From an uncultured Geobacteraceae bacterium (GTDB lineage Bacteria > Desulfobacterota > Desulfuromonadia > Geobacterales > Pseudopelobacteraceae): a stretch of 48,009 nt of DNA. The stretch spans positions 1 to 48,009 of the forward strand of contig CAJAFV010000018.1 in the NCBI GenBank assembly GCA_903939115.1, given 5' to 3'. Shown here one piece after another: positions 18,385 to 27,460 of the stretch. Numbering within the stretch: position 1 is the first letter of the stretch; each line of letters begins with the position of its first letter. Made by a program: the position numbers and the translations under genes. The notes under the pieces were generated by a model that saw only the letters and a list, made by a program, of their open reading frames with translations, was not told where the DNA came from and made no database searches.

Positions 18385-19434
18385 TTACACCTCGTGAATA
18401 GAGTAGGTAATATCATTAATAATTGAATAGGTGGTACTCGTATCTTCTGTTTTCACTTTAAGCTCTTCCCTCTTGAGTGTTGCATCAGGGACGACCTGTA
18501 TCTGCACCCCGCGCGCGGCCTGACTGAGCAGATTACTCCGTTTCATCCCCACCACATCCGAAAACCGCGCCGGGTGACAATAGACAGTCACACAGTGGCC
18601 AGAGGGCACAAAACGGCACATAAGGTCGGCATACAGCTGTGAACGCACCAACTGGCCCAACGCCGGGTGCCAGCAACCGGCCAGAACATGTTCGGCGTCA
18701 AGACCGTAATCTGCCTGCAAACCGATTCTGATAACCGGAACATCGGCCTGCATGGCACGCTGCAGAAGCAGTTTGCAGAGAGACACGCCACGTTCAAGAG
18801 ATAACGGGATAAAGTCGTCGGCACCATAACGCCGGGCCAATTCGGTCCCATCCAGCACAACCGTCGGATAGATGCGAAGAAAATCTACGCCGGCAGCAAT
18901 AACCTGTTCCAATGAATGCAGGGAAGCAACCGGCGTATCACCCGGCAAACCGGGCATCAACTGAGCACCGACTCTCACTCCCCCGCTTTTAATGCTGTCA
19001 ATCGCTTCCAGTGACACAGCGGATGAATGGCCTCGCCCGGAAGACGCCAAGACGCCGTCATCCATCGACTGGACCCCCAACTCGATGGTGCGCACCCCCC
19101 TGTTCAAGAGCCACGCCACATGTTCGGCATCGATATAATCGGGACGGGTTGATATCCTGACCGAATCAAGCGTGCCATCTTCCAATAACGGCTGCAACGG
19201 CATCAGAAGATTCGCCTGAATCTCTTTCGGGAGGGCAGTAAAGGTACCGCCAAAAAAAGCAACTTCCAAAGGCCTTTCACCTGCAGTCGACCGCCAGAGC
19301 TCTATCTTTGCTGATATCGTTTCAGCGGTTGGCAGGACGCCGCCTGCTCCGGAAATAATGCGCTGATCACAAAAAACGCACGTATGCGGGCACCCTTGAT
19401 GACTGATGAAGAACGGAACCGTAACCAGTTTCAC
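18385..19434 (-). CDS. Elp3-like radical SAM protein
   Basis: The 349-residue protein has the 4Fe-4S/SAM motif CPHTCVFC (C-x3-C-x2-C) near residues 15-22. This is followed by VAFFGGTFTALP, RISTRPDYID and IELGVQSMDDGVL, which are motifs of the Elp3/HemN-like radical SAM barrel. It lacks the GNAT acetyltransferase domain of true Elp3. The C-terminal portion has no recognised domain. Proteins of this type are often encoded beside rnc, and here it overlaps the rnc 3' end by 4 nt. A role in tRNA or cofactor modification is possible, but the substrate is unknown. Oxygen-labile clusters fit an anaerobic lifestyle. Confidence 0.85.
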   Translation of the reverse strand: MKLVTVPFFISHQGCPHTCVFCDQRIISGAGGVLPTAETISAKIELWRSTAGERPLEVAFFGGTFTALPKEIQANLLMPLQPLLEDGTLDSVRISTRPDYIDAEHVAWLLNRGVRTIELGVQSMDDGVLASSGRGHSSAVSLEAIDSIKSGGVRVGAQLMPGLPGDTPVASLHSLEQVIAAGVDFLRIYPTVVLDGTELARRYGADDFIPLSLERGVSLCKLLLQRAMQADVPVIRIGLQADYGLDAEHVLAGCWHPALGQLVRSQLYADLMCRFVPSGHCVTVYCHPARFSDVVGMKRSNLLSQAARGVQIQVVPDATLKREELKVKTEDTSTTYSIINDITYSIHEV

Positions 19435-20153
19435 AGACCCTGCCTACGCCTGGATTGCAGTGTATCAAGTGCCTGTGCGGCTGCAGCCTGCTGAGCAATT
19501 TTCTTGGATTTTCCCTGTCCAACGCCGACGACCGTATCATCCGCAAGAATTTGAAAAACAAAAAGCCGATTGTGGGGCGGACCGGACTCTTCAATAAGGC
19601 GGTATTCCGGCAGTGGATAGTCAAGAGAGGAGAGATATTCCTGTAGTTCACTCTTTGAATCGCGGCCCAATACAAGTAAGTCGGGAGTATCAATCAACTC
19701 TTCAAAAATCCGGACAACGAGAGCTCGTGCGGCCGGAAGACCGCCATCACAGTATAACGCCGCGATTATTGACTCCAGCACGTCAGCAAGAATGGAATCC
19801 TTCTCCCACCCCCCGGTCTGCTCTTCTCCCCTGCCGAGCAGAAAAAAAACCCCGATTCCCAATGTTCTGGCCCGTTCAGCCAGTACATCCTGTCCGGCAA
19901 GCCGGGCTCGCAGTTGTGACAGGTCACCTTCTTGCCAATCCGGATAACGGCCATAGAGCATTTCAGCCAGCAGCATCCCCAGTACCGCATCACCAAGAAA
20001 TTCCAGACGCTGGTAGTCACCGCCCTGATGACCACTGACTTCATGCAGGTAGGACGGGTGCGTCACCGCCTGGAGAAGAAGGTTCCGGTCCCGGAACGTA
20101 TATTCCAGCAGCTGCTCAAGTTGTGTCAGGCTTGTAGTCAGACTTGTAGTCAT
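19431..20153 (-). CDS. rnc: Ribonuclease III
   Basis: The 240-residue double-strand-specific endoribonuclease has the catalytic signature QRLEFLGDAVLG near residues 48-59 and the second acidic site in LADVLESIIAALY. A C-terminal double-stranded RNA-binding domain (about 163-235) ends KKIAQQAAAAQALDTL. It processes rRNA precursors and duplex RNAs in the cytoplasm. The ATG at 20153 has GAGGG 5 nt upstream. A clear promoter lies just upstream (20174-20202), divergent from tmk. The stop overlaps the radical SAM gene. Confidence 0.97.
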   Translation of the reverse strand: MTTSLTTSLTQLEQLLEYTFRDRNLLLQAVTHPSYLHEVSGHQGGDYQRLEFLGDAVLGMLLAEMLYGRYPDWQEGDLSQLRARLAGQDVLAERARTLGIGVFFLLGRGEEQTGGWEKDSILADVLESIIAALYCDGGLPAARALVVRIFEELIDTPDLLVLGRDSKSELQEYLSSLDYPLPEYRLIEESGPPHNRLFVFQILADDTVVGVGQGKSKKIAQQAAAAQALDTLQSRRRQGL

Positions 20154-20173
20154 ATTTCCCTCGAAACGCTCAA

Positions 20174-20202
20174 ACTATATCCAGATGAACACGATTTGGC
20201 AA
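20174..20202 (-). promoter_or_regulatory. rnc: rnc promoter
   Basis: On the minus strand TTGCCA (20197-20202) and TATAGT (20174-20179) are separated by 17 bp, and the -10 is 20 bp before the rnc ATG. It is divergent from the tmk promoter, about 50 bp away. Confidence 0.65.
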
Positions 20203-20253
20203 CCGAAAGTAGCTCTATTGTAGCTCCATGCAGAATGATTGTGGGAATTTAAG

Positions 20254-20282
20254 TTGATAATTCATGGGCTTTTCCCTATAAT
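20254..20282 (+). promoter_or_regulatory. tmk: tmk operon promoter
   Basis: TTGATA (20254-20259) and the consensus TATAAT (20277-20282) are exactly 17 bp apart. The start of transcription would be near 20289, giving a leader of about 45 nt before tmk. This is the best promoter match in the window and would drive tmk-holB-RicT-metG. Confidence 0.8.
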
Positions 20283-20332
20283 TCGCTCTTTAAATTTATC
20301 GAAGAGCTAACCAGCTACACCAGGTGAGACAC

Positions 20333-20989
20333 GTGGGCTTTTTCATTACATTTGAAGGTGTTGAAGGATGTGGTAAAACCACCCAGATTAAACTGTTAGC
20401 AGAACTCCTCACAGCTCGCGGCATCAGTACGGTTTTAACCCGCGAACCGGGCGGCTGTCCTATCGCCGATAAGATCCGTACTATACTGCTGGATGCTGAA
20501 AACAAGGCGCTCTCTCCTCTGGCTGAACTAATGCTGTATGCAGCCGCCAGAGCCCAGCATGTCACCGAGGTTATCTCTCCGGCTCTCGAATCAGGAAAAA
20601 TCGTTCTCTGTGATCGCTTTTGCGATGCAACGGTGGCGTATCAAAGTTTCGGGCGCGGGATCGACCGGAGTGTTATTGACAGCCTGAATAGTCACGCATG
20701 CCAGGGGGTAACTCCCGACCTCACGATTCTGGTCGATTGTGATCCGGTTATCGGCCTGAAGCGGGCACGCCTGAGAATCGAAGCGACCAGCGGTCCCCGT
20801 GAAGAACGCTTCGAGCTGGAAGCATTGGCTTTTCACCATCGAGTCCGTGCCGGCTATCTGCATTTGGCCGCTCAAGAGCCGCACCGGTTTATAATCATCA
20901 ACGGCTCTGTGACAATAGAAGAGATTTTCGCCGCAATTTCATCTCAGGTTGTTGCCCGAATTCCGGAGGCCCTGCGTGCCGTTTGCTGA
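20333..20989 (+). CDS. tmk: Thymidylate kinase
   Basis: The enzyme phosphorylates dTMP to dTDP. I choose the GTG at 20333 (AGGTGA 5 nt upstream, product begins MGFFITFEGVEG), giving 218 residues; the GTG at 20324 lies inside that ribosome site. The P-loop GVEGCGKTT is at residues 9-17, the DR motif of CDRFCDATVAYQ near 93, and the substrate segment SFGRGID follows. The arginine-rich LID region lies at about 140-155. It is first in a (+) operon with holB, the RicT-like gene and metG; the tmk-holB pairing is common. The stop overlaps holB by 14 nt. Confidence 0.95.
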   Translation: MGFFITFEGVEGCGKTTQIKLLAELLTARGISTVLTREPGGCPIADKIRTILLDAENKALSPLAELMLYAAARAQHVTEVISPALESGKIVLCDRFCDATVAYQSFGRGIDRSVIDSLNSHACQGVTPDLTILVDCDPVIGLKRARLRIEATSGPREERFELEALAFHHRVRAGYLHLAAQEPHRFIIINGSVTIEEIFAAISSQVVARIPEALRAVC

Positions 20990-21983
20990 TATCATGGGAC
21001 ATGACAGGATTATTGAGGTTCTGCGTCGTTCTCTTCGCAGCGGCAAAACCGCACACTCCTACCTGTTCGAAGGCGTTCCCGGATGTGGCCGCAAAAAAAC
21101 GGCGCTGACTCTGATTCAGGCGCTTTTCTGCACGGTTCTGCCGAATGATGCCTGCGGTGTCTGCCCTTCGTGCCGTAAGATTGACAACGGCAACCATCCG
21201 GATATCCATCAGATAGCGCCATTGCCGGACAAACGCGACATCAGCATCGATCAGTTACGGGAATTACAGCACATTTTGTCGTTGCGTCCCTACGAAGCAC
21301 CGCGCAAAGCATGCATAATTGAGCCGGCCGAGCGGATGAGCGTAAATGCCGCCAACTCCCTGCTGAAAACGCTGGAGGAACCACCCGGCAATGCCCTGAT
21401 AATCCTGCTGACCGAAAATGCCGGAATGCTGCTGTCAACGGTGCGTTCGCGTTGTCAATTGATCCGCTTTGCACCACTTTCTCCGGAACATCTGCTCGCG
21501 CTTCTTGAACGAAGCGGCATGCCGCCTGAAGCAGCCGCTCTTGTCGCCCCTATGTCGGGCGGCAGTCTGCAGCGGGCGCTTGAGCTTGACAACGAAGCAC
21601 TGGCCGTTCGCCGTGAAGCGGTATTATCCCGGGTGAGTCAGCTCTCTCTCAACAGGATAGCCACTGTTTTTGATGCCGCCGAAGAGTTATCCGGCAATCG
21701 TGATGCAACGGTTGAGATGCTTGATATGCTGCTCTCCTTCTACCGGGATGCTGTCCACCTGGGCGCAGGCAACGGAGAAATCGTTAACCGTTCTGTCAGA
21801 CCGGCTATTGAAGCAATTGCCGCGCAACGTGCATTACCGCGTAATATTGAATTATTGGATCGCATCTACGAAACAAGACGTGATGTTCAGCGCAATGCGA
21901 ATCCCAAGCTGGCCCTGGATCATCTGTTTATGACCATGGCGAGTGAACAAAAATCTTACCACCCCCAACCCCTCCTAAAATAG
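20976..21983 (+). CDS. holB: DNA polymerase III delta-prime subunit
   Basis: The start is the GTG at 20976 with GGAGG 6 nt upstream, inside the end of tmk. The 335-residue clamp-loader subunit has an AAA+ fold with a non-canonical P-loop (GVPGCGRKKTA), as usual for delta-prime. It also has a four-cysteine zinc module (FC...DACGVCPSC), SLLKTLEEPP, and the SRC motif in STVRSRCQLIRF. The last eight codons and the TAG stop come from a palindromic repeat that begins near 21958. The native C-terminus has therefore been replaced, apparently without harm because it lies beyond the conserved collar domain. Confidence 0.93.
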   Translation: MPFADIMGHDRIIEVLRRSLRSGKTAHSYLFEGVPGCGRKKTALTLIQALFCTVLPNDACGVCPSCRKIDNGNHPDIHQIAPLPDKRDISIDQLRELQHILSLRPYEAPRKACIIEPAERMSVNAANSLLKTLEEPPGNALIILLTENAGMLLSTVRSRCQLIRFAPLSPEHLLALLERSGMPPEAAALVAPMSGGSLQRALELDNEALAVRREAVLSRVSQLSLNRIATVFDAAEELSGNRDATVEMLDMLLSFYRDAVHLGAGNGEIVNRSVRPAIEAIAAQRALPRNIELLDRIYETRRDVQRNANPKLALDHLFMTMASEQKSYHPQPLLK

Positions 21984-22038
21984 GAGGGGAGTTTTAAACT
22001 CCCCCTCCTTCCTTTTAAGGAGGGGGTTGGGGGGTGGT
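21958..22038. repeat. Palindromic dispersed-repeat element
   Basis: The left arm ACCACCCCCAACCCCTCCT (21958-21976) pairs with AGGAGGGGGTTGGGGGGTGGT (about 22018-22038). Inside, AGGAGGGGAGTTT pairs with AAACTCCCCCTCCT. The whole 81-bp unit folds into one long near-perfect cruciform. Its C/G-rich arms closed by TTTTAA-type turns look like the short mobile palindromes scattered in many bacterial genomes. It covers the holB 3' end and stops 22 bp before the next start codon. Confidence 0.8.
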
Positions 22039-22060
22039 TCTCACATACCTGGAGGTCTTT

Positions 22061-23179
22061 TTGTCACATATCGTAACCATCCAATTCACCAAAGCCGGCA
22101 AGATGTATGATTTCGACGCCGGATCACTCGAACTTGCCACCGGAGACCATGTCATCGTTGAAACCGAACGGGGCGCAGGTGTCGGACAGGTAGTAAAACC
22201 ACCGGTTAAGAAAGAAGTCGGCGGGACCGGTTCACTGACTCTTGTCAAACGTAAGGCTACGCCGGATGATATGGCAACTGTTGAACGGATTACCCAGAAA
22301 GAGCAGGAGGCCTACCGTTTTTGCGTCAACCGTATTATCGAGCGCAGCATGCCGATGAAACTGGTACGTGTCGAATATCAGTTTGACAGCAGCAAGGCGG
22401 TATTTTTCTTTACTGCCGACGGCAGGGTTGATTTTCGCGATCTGGTAAAGGATCTGGCCCACTCATTTCATACCCGCATCGAAATGCGCCAGATCGGCGT
22501 ACGTGACGAAGCAAAAATGACCGGCGGTATCGCCATCTGCGGTCGCGAACTCTGCTGCAGCTCATTCCTGCGAGAATTTCAGCCGGTTTCAGTCAAAATG
22601 GCCAAAGAGCAGAATCTGGCACTCAATCCGAACAAGATTTCCGGACAGTGCGGTCGCCTGCTCTGCTGCCTTGACTACGAATATGAGACCTATTGCTGCC
22701 TGCGCAAAAACTTCCCGAAATCCGGTAAACGGATCCGGACAGTTAATGCCGTTGGAGTCGTTGATAAAGTAAATATCCTTACCGGCAATATCACGCTCAA
22801 ACTTGACGACAACAAGATTATCGTCATCAAACGTGATGAGATTCTCGGGGACGGAGCTCCCATAACGGCTGCAGAAGCTGCTGCAACCCAGTCCCCTGTC
22901 CAGACGCCTCCGCGTACCCGCGAACGACGCCCGGAACAGCGGCGCAAACAGGAAAAGACATCACTCGAATCATATAACAACCAGGTTGAAAACGCCGCAA
23001 AAGCTGCGCCGGCTCCACCCGCCCCGCGTGAACAGACAGCCGCTGCAACAGCAGCTCTGCCTGAAGCCGGAAAAGAGGGGCAACCACGCAAAAAGCATCG
23101 CTCCCGCAAACATGGACATCGCAAACCGTCCGGCGCCGCATCCGACAGCAACAGACCAACACCATCATCAGGAGCCTGA
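22061..23179 (+). CDS. PSP1/RicT-like protein (YaaT family)
   Basis: The start is the TTG at 22061, with GGAGG 5 nt upstream; an earlier GTG at 22034 lies inside the palindromic repeat. The 372-residue protein opens SHIVTIQFTKAGKMYDFDAG, typical of PSP1 proteins. Residues about 60-260 form the conserved core, with cysteine clusters GRELCCSSF, CGRLLCC and YCCLRK. In Bacillus RicT such cysteines take part in the Fe-S-containing RicA-RicF-RicT complex that supports RNA processing. The tail from about 265 is Ala/Pro-rich and then strongly basic (KKHRSRKHGHRK), perhaps for nucleic-acid binding. It lies between holB and metG in one operon. Whether the Bacillus function applies here is inference. 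Confidence 0.88.
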   Translation: MSHIVTIQFTKAGKMYDFDAGSLELATGDHVIVETERGAGVGQVVKPPVKKEVGGTGSLTLVKRKATPDDMATVERITQKEQEAYRFCVNRIIERSMPMKLVRVEYQFDSSKAVFFFTADGRVDFRDLVKDLAHSFHTRIEMRQIGVRDEAKMTGGIAICGRELCCSSFLREFQPVSVKMAKEQNLALNPNKISGQCGRLLCCLDYEYETYCCLRKNFPKSGKRIRTVNAVGVVDKVNILTGNITLKLDDNKIIVIKRDEILGDGAPITAAEAAATQSPVQTPPRTRERRPEQRRKQEKTSLESYNNQVENAAKAAPAPPAPREQTAAATAALPEAGKEGQPRKKHRSRKHGHRKPSGAASDSNRPTPSSGA

Positions 23180-23180
23180 T

Positions 23181-24701
23181 ATGAAACCGACCTTTTATGT
23201 AACCACCCCGATCTATTATGTAAACGATGTGCCGCATATTGGTCATGCCTATACCACCGTCGCCGGGGACGTTCTGGCACGCTACAAACGCCTGATGGGT
23301 TTTGATGTCTATTTTTTGACCGGCAGCGATGAACATGGTCAAAAGGTGGAAAAAGCCGCCACAACCGCCGGTGAGACGCCGCTGGAGTTGGCCGATCGGG
23401 TGGTGAAGCGCTTTCAGGCGCTCTGGGAGCGGCTCGGAATATCCCATAACGACTTTATCCGCACCACCCAGGAGCGCCATAAAAGCGGCGTCAGCCAGAT
23501 TTTCAAAGATATCCTCGACAAAGGGGACATTTACCTTGGCGAGTATGAAGACTGGTACTGTACCCCCTGCGAAACTTTCTGGACGGAGACACAACTGATC
23601 GAGGGGCGCTGCCCCGACTGCAACCGGCCGGTGGAAAAACTCAAGGAGGAGTCTTACTTCTTCCGGATGAGTAAGTATCAGGAGCAGCTGCTGGCGCACA
23701 TAGAAGCCAATCCAGACTTTATCCAGCCCAAGAGCAAGCGCAACGAAATTGTCTCCTTTATCAATGAGGGGCTGCGTGACCTGTCAGTTTCACGCACGAC
23801 TTTCTCCTGGGGCATCCCGGTCCCGGATAACGACCGTCACATCATTTATGTCTGGTTCGACGCCCTGACCAACTACATCACCGCCCTCGGCTATCCCGAT
23901 GAGGCCGGCAATTACGGCCGCTACTGGCCATGTGATGTCCACCTGATCGGCAAGGATATTCTCCGTTTTCATGCGGTCTACTGGCCGACCTTTTTAATGG
24001 CTGCCGGCCTCCCGCTGCCGAATAAAGTGTTTGCCCACGGCTGGTGGACGGTTGAAGGACAGAAGATGAGCAAGAGTCTTCAAAACGTGGTCGAGCCAAA
24101 CATGCTGATCGACAAATACGGCGTTGACGCCGTCAGATACTTCCTGCTGCGTGAAGTTCCGTTCGGCCTCGATGGGGACTTCTCCCACACGGCACTGGTT
24201 CAGCGGATTAACTCAGACCTGGCAAATGATGTTGGTAACCTGCTCAGCCGCTCGACCGCCATGGCGGTTAAATACTTCAACGGTATTCTGCCTGCGGTGT
24301 CGCCGTTGGCTGAAGCAGATCAGGCTCTGAAGCAGAAAACTGAAGCGATGGTGACCATTGTCGATAAATTTATCGATGAAATGGCCTTCAGCAAGGCACT
24401 TCAGGCAATCTGGGAGGTTATCTCTGCCGGCAACAAATACATCGACGAATCTGCACCATGGACACTGGCCAAAGATCCGGCCAACAGCGAACGGCTTGCC
24501 ACGGTCATGTACACCCTGCTTGAATCGCAGCGCATAACGCACTGCATATTGTCAGCGTTTCTCCCGACAACGTCGGCAAAAGCGCTCGCTTCTCTGGGGT
24601 GGAATGATGACGTGACTAAAGAGGGATTGGTCTGGGGCGGCTTGAAGGCCGGGGCAATTATAACGAAGGCAGAGGCGCTCTTTCCAAGGATAGAGGAGTA
24701 A
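23181..24701 (+). CDS. metG: Methionyl-tRNA synthetase
   Basis: The ATG at 23181 has AGGAG 6 nt upstream and is one base beyond the preceding stop; an in-frame upstream extension to 22986 is overlap with the RicT-like gene. The 506-residue class I synthetase begins MKPTFYVTTPIYYVND and has the HIGH motif (HIGHAY). A zinc knuckle, CTPCETF...CPDCNRP, lies at about 124-145, and KMSKS (GQKMSKSLQNV) near 295. It ends without the C-terminal EMAPII/Trbp111 tRNA-binding domain of long MetG forms. It is last in the tmk operon and followed by a hairpin with a T-run. Confidence 0.97.
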   Translation: MKPTFYVTTPIYYVNDVPHIGHAYTTVAGDVLARYKRLMGFDVYFLTGSDEHGQKVEKAATTAGETPLELADRVVKRFQALWERLGISHNDFIRTTQERHKSGVSQIFKDILDKGDIYLGEYEDWYCTPCETFWTETQLIEGRCPDCNRPVEKLKEESYFFRMSKYQEQLLAHIEANPDFIQPKSKRNEIVSFINEGLRDLSVSRTTFSWGIPVPDNDRHIIYVWFDALTNYITALGYPDEAGNYGRYWPCDVHLIGKDILRFHAVYWPTFLMAAGLPLPNKVFAHGWWTVEGQKMSKSLQNVVEPNMLIDKYGVDAVRYFLLREVPFGLDGDFSHTALVQRINSDLANDVGNLLSRSTAMAVKYFNGILPAVSPLAEADQALKQKTEAMVTIVDKFIDEMAFSKALQAIWEVISAGNKYIDESAPWTLAKDPANSERLATVMYTLLESQRITHCILSAFLPTTSAKALASLGWNDDVTKEGLVWGGLKAGAIITKAEALFPRIEE

Positions 24702-24742
24702 TTCTACAGCATATCCAATTCACAAAATGTAACCAGCAACTG

Positions 24743-24779
24743 CCCTCCCGCTGTTTTAAAAAAACTACGGAGGGTTTTT
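24743..24779 (+). terminator. Intrinsic terminator after metG
   Basis: CCCTCC (24743-24748) pairs with GGAGGG (24769-24774), with inner GTTTT/AAAAC pairing. TTTTT follows at 24775-24779. It lies 42 bp past the metG stop and faces the convergent glycosyltransferase gene. Confidence 0.7.
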
Positions 24780-24803
24780 GCTTTGCGGGTATCGCGTTTC
24801 GAT

Positions 24804-25919
24804 TCAATCCCGCTTGCAGCAGCGAGAAGACATACTTCCCATACTCGTCAGCAACGAGATTACGGCATTGACCACTTCCTCAACGCTGATATCCTTCATA
24901 CAGCGGACATTGTTTGGGCAGGGGGGCGTGTTTCCGAAAGTGGTACAGGGGGAACAAGGCAACTCTTTATTGATCACGATGTGATGTTCTCCCCGAGGAG
25001 CCCATTTTTTGGCCCTTCCCGGCCCGAAAAGGGATACCGTCGGGACACCAAGACCGGTAGCAATGTGCAGCACACCGGAATCGCCGCTCAGCAGTAATGC
25101 GCTCTTCTGAATAATCGCTGCAGTTTCCGGTAACGAGGTCATACCGGCAAGATTAAGCGCCAATCCGCCTCCGGAGATCACCTCTCCCTGCTTTCTATCC
25201 TCTTTTCCACCCACTACAACTATTTTGATTCCAAAGGCTGACAGGGCTTCTGCCACCAGACGGAAACGGTCCGCACCCCAGCGTTTTTCCTTAATTGAAG
25301 CTCCGGGGAAAATGGCAATAAATGATTCTGAATTGAGCGGTTGCAGCAGTTGAAGTGCCTTGGACACCGACTTAGGAGGCAGTGTCAACGTTACAGAACT
25401 GACTTCCAGTTTAGAATCAATTCCAAGCGGTTTCAACAGGGCAGAAAAATTATCAGGTTCATACGCATCCAGATCGTATTGGATGCAATGAGTGAACATC
25501 CGCCGTCGTTCGTTGGTGTCAAATCCTATCTTGGTCGGCGCTAGAACCAATCGCGCTACCACAGCCGACAAGCGGTGCGACTGTTCTGTATCGATCACTA
25601 CATCATACCTGCTGCGAAGAGCTTTTAATAAATTGAGAGGACGATCGTAGCAAAGCACCTTGTCTAAGCCGGGGATCAATGGGAAAACGCCTAAATTACG
25701 CTTTTCGGCAAGGATAGTAATGCGGACTTCGGGGTAAGCCTTTTTTATGGAAATAATTAAAATGTCAAGCAGAACAGCATCACCGATGCCTCCAGGGCGG
25801 ATTATGAGGAAGGATATACCCGGAGGGATAAATTCACTGCACAACGGTGATGGGAGCATAGATGCAGATATATTTCCTATAATAGCATCTAGATTTTTAA
25901 TCAGACGGATATTCAGCAC
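24804..25919 (-). CDS. Family 9 glycosyltransferase (heptosyltransferase-like)
   Basis: The 371-residue protein has the GT9 pattern. The N-terminal Rossmann start is SFLIIRPGGIGDAVLLD, the central donor-site segment is FPGASIKEKRWGADRF, and SGDSGVLHIATGLGVPTVSLFGP follows. The C-terminal cysteine set is PCSPC...PPCPNNVRCM. GT9 enzymes such as WaaC/WaaF add heptoses or related sugars to LPS core at the inner membrane. The start is uncertain: GTG at 25919 has no good ribosome site, and the ATG at 25859 would trim 20 residues without touching the fold. It is the last gene of the (-) glycan block and faces metG. Confidence 0.9.
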   Translation of the reverse strand: MLNIRLIKNLDAIIGNISASMLPSPLCSEFIPPGISFLIIRPGGIGDAVLLDILIISIKKAYPEVRITILAEKRNLGVFPLIPGLDKVLCYDRPLNLLKALRSRYDVVIDTEQSHRLSAVVARLVLAPTKIGFDTNERRRMFTHCIQYDLDAYEPDNFSALLKPLGIDSKLEVSSVTLTLPPKSVSKALQLLQPLNSESFIAIFPGASIKEKRWGADRFRLVAEALSAFGIKIVVVGGKEDRKQGEVISGGGLALNLAGMTSLPETAAIIQKSALLLSGDSGVLHIATGLGVPTVSLFGPGRAKKWAPRGEHHIVINKELPCSPCTTFGNTPPCPNNVRCMKDISVEEVVNAVISLLTSMGSMSSRCCKRD

Positions 25920-26005
25920 GTCGCACCGATCACAGAGACACCTCTACATATTGTCGTTTAATGTTAAAACATATTAAGAGTAAAACAATTGTAAATATTT
26001 AGTTT

Positions 26006-27409
26006 CTACTTTATCAAAGTGATCCGTTTTTTTCCAAAATATGACGCATAACAGCGATTAACCCAATAATCACCGTCATGGTCAATGAAAAAGAAAAAGA
26101 GACTTCGTGGGGTGTTTGTGATGTTTTTTAAAGAACAAATATCACTATCAGAGTTGATGATTTGTGATTCTCTTACTTGCATCTCCGCATTGTAACGGAA
26201 AGAAGCACCGCTCAAAAGGTCTTTTGTTACAAGTATGAAGTTAGATGTCCCTAAACTGAATAAAATAAACAAATATAATGCACCTACTACGCACCCAGTT
26301 TTGATTGGAATTTTTTTAATTTGCTTAAGGATAGTTTCTTCAAAATGGGCAAATATAATTGCAAGATTAATCATCCATCCGATAAGAAAAAGAAGGTATA
26401 TCATGTTAAGTACACGGTTTTGCGGAGGCATTCCAGTACTCCAGTACGGTATGAAAAAACAGATGAAGATCATCAACAGAAATATACAAACTGAACTTAC
26501 TATATTGAAGCATCCAAACATCATCTTCAAATGGGGTTTGCCAATCACTATAACAAAGATCATACACATTAGTATCATTGTTAATGGAGACGTTATCCAT
26601 ACTTCCAAGGAGGACAGGGAACTGGTTAGTGCATCACAGGCCGAGATAAACAGGTTGCGCCGTTCACCATACTCATGCAGTCTTGCAAAGTTGCCAGGGG
26701 CAAGCAGTCCTAAGCAAGTGCTTATGGTTACGACAATAATCGTTGCGATCTGAAATCGGGATATAATTTTTTTGACTGTATAGTTGTAAATGGTGATGAA
26801 AGCTGTAATCAAAAGAACAAGAACCGAGACTATTTCATTTGTGCCACCAATCAGTAAAGCAATTAATATAACAACACTTTTAAAAAGTAAATTATCGTTT
26901 TTATGATCCTGATTTATAAAAAGTGTGAGTGTAAAGTATAAGATCATAAGGGTCATGGCAACTTGATATGTAATTACCCCTGCCATCCAATAGAGACCTG
27001 ATCGGATATCATCCATCTGATCAAGAAATGCAAAAAGTAGAGCTAAAGAGAAGATCAGATTTTCCTGCCATGAAAGCGTTTTTTTTGTTAACACGTCCGA
27101 CAGGAGGTATATTGACACAAGTTGGGCTATTATAAGGAGAGCAATAGCGAGTTTATAGCCGACAAGTGAGTTATAAACCAACGGATTAACGCTTAACAGG
27201 GCGGTTGACATAAAACGACCAGTCCAAGTCGTGTACCAGTGATATTGTGATTTGAGAAACCCCATATCCCTGGCAATGTGTGAGTACATAAAATCGTCTG
27301 TTTGGGGATATGCGAAAAAACAGTTGATGATAAACGGGGAAATTAACGCAGTCAGTAAGACAAAAATTATTCGCTTCATTGTGACAGAGGAATGCTCTTG
27401 CATATACAT
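26006..27409 (-). CDS. Polytopic membrane protein, DUF6056-like
   Basis: The 467-residue protein has about eleven membrane helices and a periplasmic acidic motif after the first helix (YPQTDDFMYSHIARD), then WYTTWTGRFMSTALL. This layout, with an Asp-Asp pair after the first helix and a GRF motif, is that of GT-C-like membrane proteins of the DUF6056 type. These occur in surface-glycan loci and are suspected lipid-linked sugar transferases or polymerases. Function here is not established. The gene is markedly AT-richer than its neighbours, which suggests separate acquisition. The start is uncertain: ATG at 27409, 27403 or 27379, none with a clear ribosome site. Confidence 0.75.
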   Translation of the reverse strand: MYMQEHSSVTMKRIIFVLLTALISPFIINCFFAYPQTDDFMYSHIARDMGFLKSQYHWYTTWTGRFMSTALLSVNPLVYNSLVGYKLAIALLIIAQLVSIYLLSDVLTKKTLSWQENLIFSLALLFAFLDQMDDIRSGLYWMAGVITYQVAMTLMILYFTLTLFINQDHKNDNLLFKSVVILIALLIGGTNEIVSVLVLLITAFITIYNYTVKKIISRFQIATIIVVTISTCLGLLAPGNFARLHEYGERRNLFISACDALTSSLSSLEVWITSPLTMILMCMIFVIVIGKPHLKMMFGCFNIVSSVCIFLLMIFICFFIPYWSTGMPPQNRVLNMIYLLFLIGWMINLAIIFAHFEETILKQIKKIPIKTGCVVGALYLFILFSLGTSNFILVTKDLLSGASFRYNAEMQVRESQIINSDSDICSLKNITNTPRSLFFFFIDHDGDYWVNRCYASYFGKKRITLIK

Positions 27410-27460
27410 CTCATGACAGTTTCAGTTTTTTTATAATAAGAGCCAATATTATTGATTAAT

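Noticed and set aside
22986..23180. Upstream extension of metG
   Set aside because: It overlaps the RicT-like gene in another frame. The ATG at 23181 has a good ribosome site and begins the conserved synthetase sequence.
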